DNA from: Desulfomonile tiedjei
GTDB taxonomy: Bacteria > Desulfobacterota > Desulfomonilia > Desulfomonilales > Desulfomonilaceae
Direction of reading: 5' to 3'
DNA: 34,124 nucleotides
Assembly: GCA_020722215.1 (NCBI GenBank)
Contig: DYLG01000010.1
Coordinates: forward strand, 1 to 34,124
Within the stretch, counting starts at the first letter, position 1; each line of letters starts with the position of its first letter. The position numbers and the translations under genes are program-made. The notes beneath the pieces are model-generated. The model was given only the letters and a program-made list of their open reading frames with translations. It ran no database searches and was not told where the DNA came from. This document shows, piece after piece, positions 28,197-34,124 of the stretch.

Positions 28197-29414
28197 TCAG
28201 GCCGCGGTCCGAGCGTCCTTGGTGAGTTCGCCCGTTTCAATGGGTATGATCAGCTTCAGGATCAAGGTCAATATGAGCAGTCCAAGAGACCATACCCCAA
28301 GCGTGACGAGAAGCTCCACCGCCGTAGGAGCATATTCCCAGACTTCTCCCAAAGGCGAGGGAATGAACCCCGGAATAATTAACCCGATTCCTTTCTCGAT
28401 CCAGATACCCAGTATGATGAGCACGCACCCCACATTGAGCGTGGCAAAGTTCCTGCGGGTGGCAGGGACGAGAAAAATGAGGAATGCCGCCACATTGAAT
28501 GCGAACGCACACCATATCCACGGAACAAGTCTGCCTTTTCCGTGAAGTCCTGCATACAGATATTGCAGCGGCGAAAGATGATGCGTGTCCGAATAGAGTT
28601 CCTTGAAGAATTCTGCTCCCAGCAAGAACAGGTTGATGGCCATCGCGTAAGCGATCATTTCGGCGATCTTGAACAGCGCCTCGTCCTTCACGTGGAATTT
28701 CGTGTACTTCCTTACCACCTGATAGAGAAGCATCACCAAGGCCGGTCCGGAGCAGAATGCGGAGGCCAGGAACCTCGGCGCGAGGATAGACGCGTTCCAG
28801 AAGGGTCGAGCAGCGAGGCCGTTGTAGATGAACGCCGTGACCGTGTGGATGCTCACCGCCCAGGGGATCGAAAGGATGATGAAGGGCGTTATGAAACGCA
28901 TGTTCGTGGGTTCGTTGTGATATGCCTTCCAGAGGATGTATCCCGGAATGAACAGGTTGAGAAACAGGTACCCGTTCAGCACCACTATGTCCCAACCCAA
29001 CAGGGACGTGGGCAGATTGAGAATCCCCCAGCCTGGAATCAGATGCCACAGCCTGTCAGGTCGGCCCAGGTCGGCAGTCACGAACATGAGACACATCAAG
29101 AGAGCGCTTACGGCAAGGGCTTCACCCACGATGACTATGTCTCGGATGGGGCCGAATTGGTACACGTAAGCAGGAATGATCAGCAGTACCGCGGCAGCGG
29201 CAACCCCGACCAGAAAGGTGAAATTACCGATGTAGAATCCCCACGACACGTAACCGGTCATGCCGGTGACAATCAGGCCCGTCTGAAGCTGCTTGGAATA
29301 AGCCGCGATCCCCACACAGGCAAATGTCAACAGGACAAGTACCCACACGTAGTAGACCGGGGGTCCTGTTACCAGCGTCTTGACGGCCCGCACAAAGAAT
29401 CCGGATCTCTGCAT
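28197..29414 (-). CDS. nrfD-like: NrfD/PsrC-family membrane subunit (quinol-interacting)
   Basis: About 10 TM helices, ADLGRPDRLWHLIPGWGILNLPTSLLGWD, typical NrfD/DsrP/HmeB signature. Confidence 0.85.
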   Translation of the reverse strand: MQRSGFFVRAVKTLVTGPPVYYVWVLVLLTFACVGIAAYSKQLQTGLIVTGMTGYVSWGFYIGNFTFLVGVAAAAVLLIIPAYVYQFGPIRDIVIVGEALAVSALLMCLMFVTADLGRPDRLWHLIPGWGILNLPTSLLGWDIVVLNGYLFLNLFIPGYILWKAYHNEPTNMRFITPFIILSIPWAVSIHTVTAFIYNGLAARPFWNASILAPRFLASAFCSGPALVMLLYQVVRKYTKFHVKDEALFKIAEMIAYAMAINLFLLGAEFFKELYSDTHHLSPLQYLYAGLHGKGRLVPWIWCAFAFNVAAFLIFLVPATRRNFATLNVGCVLIILGIWIEKGIGLIIPGFIPSPLGEVWEYAPTAVELLVTLGVWSLGLLILTLILKLIIPIETGELTKDARTAA

Positions 29415-29429
29415 GATTGCCCTCGACTG

Positions 29430-30401
29430 TCAGATCGCGAAGAAGTAATAGAACTTCGGTTGGGTATTCAGCTCTTCTTTCAGGCGGAACACCCTCTTGG
29501 TCTTTATTATCCGGTTGATCTCGCTGTCGGGATCAAGAAGGTTGCCGAATTTCCTGGCCCCGACCGGGCAGACCTCGACGCATGCCGGGTACTTTCCCTT
29601 TCTCACTCTCTGGATACAGAAGGTGCATTTTTCCACAACGTTGCGCATACGGGGCCTGTTACCCAGGTAATGGGTTTGGGTGTTGATCCTGTCTTTGGGA
29701 ATAACCGGCTCGGCGAAGTTGAACCACCGCCCCATGTACGGACAGGCTGCCATGCAGTAACGGCACCCTATGCACCAGTTGTAGTCCACCACGACTATGC
29801 CGTCGGGTTCGGTCCAGGTTGCCTGGACAGGGCACACCTTTGTGCATGGAGGATTCGCGCAGTGCTGGCACTGGACCGGCATGTAGTAATAGCCCTGTTC
29901 GGGCACTTCCTCGGGATTGTAGTAGATCGTGGATTCCTCCAGATCCATGTTCCCGCGCTTGAATCTGAGCACTCGTATGTATTGAATCTGCGGGTCTCTG
30001 GACTGGTTGTTCTCCTCGACGCAGGCATAAACGCAGCGCCTGCAACCGATGCACCGCTGAATGTCCAGCCCGTAGGCATACAGAGTCCCGTCAATGGGGC
30101 CCTCAGCGCCCACAACGAACTCTTTTCCATATTTTTCCTTGTATTGGGTCCGGAGTCTCTCTATGGTCCCCTCGATCTCCTCCTTGGTCATCTGCTTGAA
30201 ATTCTTCTGAAAGAACTCCTGCCAGGTGCATGAACTCACGGCGAACAAGCCGAGCACTCCTGCCGCACTTTTCAGGAAGGTGCGGCGGTCGGGCAGCGGC
30301 TCTCGGGTATTGCCGGATTCCCGATCCGGTCCCTTTGGGTCTACGTCGTCATGCCCTTGCTCAGGGACGGATTCTTCGTCGGTGAATTGTCGATCACTCA
30401 T
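29430..30401 (-). CDS. Tat-exported 4Fe-4S ferredoxin (NrfC/DsrO/HybA-like)
   Basis: Tat-like RRTFLKSAAGVLGLFAVSSC; CIGCRRCVYACVEENN, CQHCANPPCTKVCP, CIGCRYCMAACPY, CTFCIQRVRKGKYPACVEVCP. Confidence 0.87.
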   Translation of the reverse strand: MSDRQFTDEESVPEQGHDDVDPKGPDRESGNTREPLPDRRTFLKSAAGVLGLFAVSSCTWQEFFQKNFKQMTKEEIEGTIERLRTQYKEKYGKEFVVGAEGPIDGTLYAYGLDIQRCIGCRRCVYACVEENNQSRDPQIQYIRVLRFKRGNMDLEESTIYYNPEEVPEQGYYYMPVQCQHCANPPCTKVCPVQATWTEPDGIVVVDYNWCIGCRYCMAACPYMGRWFNFAEPVIPKDRINTQTHYLGNRPRMRNVVEKCTFCIQRVRKGKYPACVEVCPVGARKFGNLLDPDSEINRIIKTKRVFRLKEELNTQPKFYYFFAI

Positions 30402-30413
30402 GGCTTTGCACCT

Positions 30414-31037
30414 TCAGTGCTTGGCGGACTCGTCCTTGGGAGTCCAGGGTTTGCTGGGCGGCGGCATGGGCTCAAGAGTCTTGAACCTCGGAGAATGGGG
30501 AGAATGGCAGTTAACGCACAGGTAGTACTCTTTCTTGCCGTTCCATTCTCCTGTTCGTTTGCCGTGTATTCCTTCCCGCCAGTCCCTGTATTTGGTTCCA
30601 TGGCACTTGCCGCAGAGAAGATAGGAATGCTCGAAGGTGATCAAGGTGCCGTCGCTCAAGGGAAGAAGGTGGTTACGTTCTTCCGGGTGATGACAGTCCA
30701 GGCACCAGACCCTTACTCCGCCATGGTTCAGTTCGATGTTCCTGTGCACCAGCAGCGCCTCTTTTCTCCTGAAGTTGATAGGGAAGTCCTTTTTGGGCCC
30801 GTGGCACGCACTGCACGGGGAAATGTCTTTCGGAAGAGGCTTGACCGGTACTGGGAACTCCTCACCGGGTTTGACCTTGGGTTCCAACTGTTTCCGAAGA
30901 TCGCGGCGCAACTCGGGGAACGTCTCGACATAGGGTTGCGCGGAAGCGATGCTTGCCAAAAGTCCCCAATATGTTGCGAGCGTGCTCGAAATGAGGGCCG
31001 CGACAGCGACAACAAGGATTCGGTTTTTCCCTTTCAT
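30414..31037 (-). CDS. Membrane-anchored or secreted tetraheme c-type cytochrome
   Basis: N-terminal hydrophobic segment ILVVAVAALISSTLATYWGLLASI; four CxxCH: CSACH, CLDCH, CGKCH, CVNCH. Confidence 0.83.
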   Translation of the reverse strand: MKGKNRILVVAVAALISSTLATYWGLLASIASAQPYVETFPELRRDLRKQLEPKVKPGEEFPVPVKPLPKDISPCSACHGPKKDFPINFRRKEALLVHRNIELNHGGVRVWCLDCHHPEERNHLLPLSDGTLITFEHSYLLCGKCHGTKYRDWREGIHGKRTGEWNGKKEYYLCVNCHSPHSPRFKTLEPMPPPSKPWTPKDESAKH

Positions 31038-31070
31038 GGGCTCGCCCTTATCTCCGCTCATGCTGCGGGC

Positions 31071-32432
31071 TTACTGGGCTTCTCTGCCGCCGTAGCGTTT
31101 CTTGTAGAATTCCTCGACCCTCTTGAGTTGCTCTTTGCTCATCCCCTCCTTGTACCAGCGGTGCATGGGGTCCTTGAAAACAAGCTCGTCGAGCAAGGGC
31201 GCTGCGGCTGCCTTGCCGCCCATAATGTGTTCCACTTCCGGTAGGAATTCCACGTAGAAATGCTTGGCAACTTCGTACATGCCGTGCCACCACGCATAGT
31301 CCGGTCCCATCATCGAAGCGCCGTGGCGGCCTCGACGGCCCTCGTGATGCCACAATTCCCAATAGATCCAATCGAGCTTGTCGTCGAAGTCGGCCTTGCT
31401 GATCTTGCCCATGTCAATGAGTTTCTTGCGGATATTCGTGGCAGGAATGCCGAACTTGTTGTTGTAAAGCTCCACAAGATCGTCAAACTGTTTGTAGAAA
31501 TCCTGTACCATGAAGTCGCTGTGGCACTGGCGGCACACGTCGTGCATGTTTAACCTGCGCTGTGTCCAGTTAGTCAGCTTCTTGGAAACGGCAGGTCTCA
31601 GCGTCCAGGAGATACGGGCGCCCACTTCGTGCGTGGCCGGCTGGTTCGGTGTGGCAGAGATATGGCATGTGGCACAGGTGGCTGCATCCTGATAGTCCAC
31701 ACCTACGATCCACTGGTCTCTATCCATGTTCAGCTTGTCCCTGAAAGCCTGGTACAGTATCCCGTGTTTGGACTCGTTGTAAATCTCTATCTGCGGATGA
31801 TCCGGCCCAAGGTGACACTTACCGCACGCGTCCGGCCGTCTGGCTTGTTCCTTGGAAAACCTGTGCCTCGTGTGGCACGCCGAGCAACTCCCCTTGCTCC
31901 CGTCCGGATTGATGCGGCCTATGCCCGTATTGGGCCAGGTTGCCGGGTCCAGCCGGCCGTTCTGGACAACCTTGATGTTGGAGCCATGGCACTGACGGCA
32001 TCCCGTGGAAACGCAAGGCGCTCCGCCCACCACTTCGCCCAGGTAGTTGTCCGAAGAATTGAGAATGTCCGCTGCCTTGGCGTGGTGCGAGGACTGTTGC
32101 TGATCGAACTGTTCCTTGTGGCATCGGGAGCAGTCCTTAGGACTCACCAAGGTTACGATCCAGAATCCCCTGTGGTCGTAGCCGTCCGGATCGCCGGGCT
32201 CTTTGTCCGTCTTTTTCTTGGCCTGGTGACAGTCATAGCAGTTGACGCCCGCCTGGCCCATCTTGCCCGTTCGCCACATCTTGTGGAGGGCCGGCGTCTT
32301 CAACTCGTGACACTTGATGCAGACCTGCCCCTCCTGGGAACCGTAAAGCTTCGGATCGACCTTCACCGCAGCAACCGCGGCATAGGAACAGACGAAGATC
32401 AACAGCGCGACGGGGATGAGAATTCTTCTCAT
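31071..32432 (-). CDS. Octaheme c-type cytochrome, hydroxylamine oxidoreductase (HAO)-like
   Basis: Signal peptide MRRILIPVALLIFVCSYAAVAA after ggagtggagcc; eight CxxCH motifs (CIKCH, CYDCH, CSRCH, CRQCH, CSACH, CGKCH, CATCH, CRQCH); C-terminal WHHEGRRGRHGASMMGPDYAWWHGMYEV resembles HAO-family C-terminal helices. Start corrected from the 563-aa ORF. Confidence 0.8.
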   Translation of the reverse strand: MRRILIPVALLIFVCSYAAVAAVKVDPKLYGSQEGQVCIKCHELKTPALHKMWRTGKMGQAGVNCYDCHQAKKKTDKEPGDPDGYDHRGFWIVTLVSPKDCSRCHKEQFDQQQSSHHAKAADILNSSDNYLGEVVGGAPCVSTGCRQCHGSNIKVVQNGRLDPATWPNTGIGRINPDGSKGSCSACHTRHRFSKEQARRPDACGKCHLGPDHPQIEIYNESKHGILYQAFRDKLNMDRDQWIVGVDYQDAATCATCHISATPNQPATHEVGARISWTLRPAVSKKLTNWTQRRLNMHDVCRQCHSDFMVQDFYKQFDDLVELYNNKFGIPATNIRKKLIDMGKISKADFDDKLDWIYWELWHHEGRRGRHGASMMGPDYAWWHGMYEVAKHFYVEFLPEVEHIMGGKAAAAPLLDELVFKDPMHRWYKEGMSKEQLKRVEEFYKKRYGGREAQ

Positions 32433-32546
32433 GGCTCCACTCCCTGTATCGTTGATAGTGCTCTTGAAAACTTGGGTTTCGCCTGGACTCGGCCGGCTCC
32501 GCCGGAAAGACCTCTCCCGCGTGACGCCCTCCGGGAGCCACTTTTT

Positions 32547-32570
32547 TGTGTCAGCTTGCATGTTGACACA
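32547..32570. promoter_or_regulatory. Candidate operator: TGTGTCA-N10-TGACACA inverted repeat
   Basis: Perfect 7-bp inverted repeat with 10-nt spacer in the divergent intergenic region, 115 nt upstream of the HAO-like gene start. Confidence 0.5.
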
Positions 32571-32577
32571 GTTAATC

Positions 32578-32615
32578 GTAAAGGTGTGGTAAAAGGATGT
32601 AAAGAACCTGTAAAG
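32578..32615. promoter_or_regulatory. Four phased direct repeats GTAAAG / GTAAAAG / GTAAAG / GTAAAG
   Basis: Repeat starts at 32578, 32589, 32599, 32610 (11, 10, 11 nt spacing, one helical turn each), in the intergenic region between the divergent respiratory operon and the sensor kinase. Confidence 0.6.
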
Positions 32616-32784
32616 TTGCAGGAAAACGGGGGACCGCCCGTCAGGTTGCTGTGTTAACCCGAACAAGGCCCCTCTCGGTTTGAATTGGCCCAGGTTCGCG
32701 GGATGAGGTATACTAACACAGCTCTGCGAAATAAGTATTGCAGGGTTTTGGTGGACTTGCATGGGGATGCCGGGTCGATTGATG

Positions 32785-32810
32785 TAGGGGCGACCGGCCG
32801 GTCGCCCCCA
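32785..32810. repeat. Dispersed palindromic element tagGGGCGACCGGCCGGTCGCCCCca
   Basis: 22-bp perfect palindrome flanked by the 'TAG' seen in other copies. Confidence 0.7.
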
Positions 32811-32932
32811 CCGCGGCCGGATGACGAAATGGACGCGGCGGTAATTTTGCGGTGGGGCATGAGTCCTGTCGCAGATTCCCCTCCATGCCGTCGATTTGAG
32901 GAGACTTCAGCCACTGCGTCGGGTGTTCGGTG

Positions 32933-34124
32933 ATGCTGTCTCGATTCAGATCTCTGTTTGCCAAAAGGATTTCCTTCAAGTTCCTGGCGAGCACCGCGCT
33001 GGCCACTCTGGTGATATTCCTGTTCCTGATCGTGTGGTTCTCGGTCGAGCAGGAGAAGCACATCATGGAGCAGGTGAAGACGCAGGCGATCATCCTTCAC
33101 AAGCAGATAGTGCTGACACGACAGTGGGTTTCCGACCACCGGGCAGTGCTCGTTCCCAAAACGGCTGAGGAACAGATCTCTCCTTTTTTCGAGGAACCCG
33201 AGGTAAGAGGTTCCGACGGCAAGGCTTACATCAAGATATCGCCGTCCTCAATAACCAGGATTCTTTCGCAACGGGCGCGCAAGGACGAACTCTACTGGTT
33301 CAAGCTTACCAACACGGATCTTCTCAACCCTGCCAACGCGCCGGATGAATACGAGATTCAAGCCTTGGAGCAGTTCAGGGGAAATGGGGTCCAAGGTGTC
33401 TTCCGAACGGAACGCATTGACGGCAAACCCGTGCTCCGTTACGTCGCGCCCGTACGCTCTTCCGAAAGCTGTTTGCAATGCCACATGGTGCAGAAATACA
33501 AGCCGGGCGAAGTGGCAGGGTGTTTGAGCATTTATGTGCCCATGGATGCCGCCATGACGGCAATCAACCGCAACAGGGCCATCCTGTTGGGCGGCGGAGT
33601 CGGGCTGGCCGCCGCGCTGGTCGTTTTGCTTTTCCTGGCGACGCGTTCCATGGTGTTCAAGCGCATCGGCGAGATCAGGGCAGCAATGAGCCGAATGACC
33701 AGCACAACTCCCGGCGAGGGTCCGACAGACCGCGGAGACGAACTCAAGGAAATCGCCGACTCCTGTTATCTCCTGGACGAGAAACTCAAGAACCAACACC
33801 TGGAACTGGAACGAAAGATCGCCGAGGCAACCAGGGATCTCTCGGGGGCCAACCGGAACCTGGAAGCGGCAAATGAAGACCTGCGAATGCTGAACCAAGC
33901 CAAGTCGGACTTCTTCTCGGACATCTCACACGAACTCAGGACCCCGTTGACCAACATCAAGGGAGCGGCAGACCTCCTCCTGAGGAAACTCTCGTGCGAC
34001 GACCCGAGCTGCATCGAGATCATAAGGCGAAACGCAGATCATCTGATCAAAATCGTTGTTGATTTCCTCGATTACTCGAAGATCGAGGCAGGACAGTTGG
34101 AGCTGCATCCAGCTTACGGCTCGG
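32933..34124 (+). CDS. Sensor histidine kinase with Tll0287-like (DUF3365) c-type heme sensor domain; truncated by window end
   Basis: Open frame from ATG 32933 to the window end (absent from the ORF track because no stop): MLSRFRSLFAKRISFKFLASTALATLVIFLFLIVWFSVEQEKHIMEQ...SSESCLQCHMVQKYKPGEVAGCLSIYVPM..., second TM AILLGGGVGLAAALVVLLFLAT, HAMP-like region, HisKA SDFFSDISHELRTPLTNIKGAADLLL. Confidence 0.87.
   Translation, partial: MLSRFRSLFAKRISFKFLASTALATLVIFLFLIVWFSVEQEKHIMEQVKTQAIILHKQIVLTRQWVSDHRAVLVPKTAEEQISPFFEEPEVRGSDGKAYIKISPSSITRILSQRARKDELYWFKLTNTDLLNPANAPDEYEIQALEQFRGNGVQGVFRTERIDGKPVLRYVAPVRSSESCLQCHMVQKYKPGEVAGCLSIYVPMDAAMTAINRNRAILLGGGVGLAAALVVLLFLATRSMVFKRIGEIRAAMSRMTSTTPGEGPTDRGDELKEIADSCYLLDEKLKNQHLELERKIAEATRDLSGANRNLEAANEDLRMLNQAKSDFFSDISHELRTPLTNIKGAADLLLRKLSCDDPSCIEIIRRNADHLIKIVVDFLDYSKIEAGQLELHPAYGS

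Noticed and set aside
28542-30233. 563-aa plus-strand ORF
   Set aside because: Antisense to the NrfD and FeS genes, which have strong motifs; long antisense ORFs are common in GC-rich genes.
32526-32540. Possible sigma54 promoter (TGGCTCCCGGAGGGC on minus strand)
   Set aside because: Only the invariant GG-N10-GC fits; no TTGC, so the match is too weak to call.
31629-32657. 342-aa plus-strand ORF
   Set aside because: Antisense to the octaheme cytochrome gene; likely spurious.
32433-32762. N-terminal 110 aa of ORF 31071..32762
   Set aside because: The signal peptide and RBS support a start at 32432; the upstream part covers the regulatory repeats.
1-34124. CRISPR arrays, tRNA or rRNA genes
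   Set aside because: No regularly spaced 24-40 nt repeats and no recognisable tRNA/rRNA segments noticed by eye; a tRNAscan/Infernal run would be decisive.

Overview
The window looks like a Gram-negative, probably deltaproteobacterial/Desulfobacterota-type chromosome segment (inferred from gene content and repeat style; not provable here). Four blocks: (1) about 0.65-10.9 kb, minus strand: a surface-glycan locus with an NAD-dependent epimerase, a clear SqdB/UDP-sulfoquinovose synthase homologue, two unusual ankyrin-repeat::GT2 glycosyltransferase fusions, a stand-alone GT2, a surface-carbohydrate transferase, a sulfotransferase/capsule-like protein and a methyltransferase. (2) about 11.5-17 kb: acyl-CoA (malonyl-CoA type) synthetase, a frameshifted divergent receiver domain, a RidA protein with an N-terminal export-like segment, a methyltransferase, and a frameshifted B12-binding radical SAM gene. 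(3) about 17.9-22.2 kb, plus strand: MacA-like adaptor, ABC ATPase and two tandem MacB-like permeases. (4) about 22.4-34.1 kb: a minus-strand respiratory operon combining periplasmic nitrate reductase genes (napM-A-D-G-H like), an NrfD/FeS quinol-type module, a tetraheme cytochrome, an exported HEAT-repeat protein and an octaheme HAO-like cytochrome. It diverges from a c-type-heme sensor histidine kinase that runs off the window edge. The shared intergenic region has four helically phased GTAAAG direct repeats plus a TGTGTCA-N10-TGACACA inverted repeat. The best candidate for a new system is this Nap + octaheme HAO-like + NrfD operon with its heme-kinase/phased-repeat control region, possibly a self-contained nitrate-to-ammonium (or nitrate/NOx) module. 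Second is the family of dispersed 'TAGGGGC' palindromes, one of which sits in frame inside an ankyrin-GT2 gene. All functional statements are inferences from sequence reading; no searches were run.
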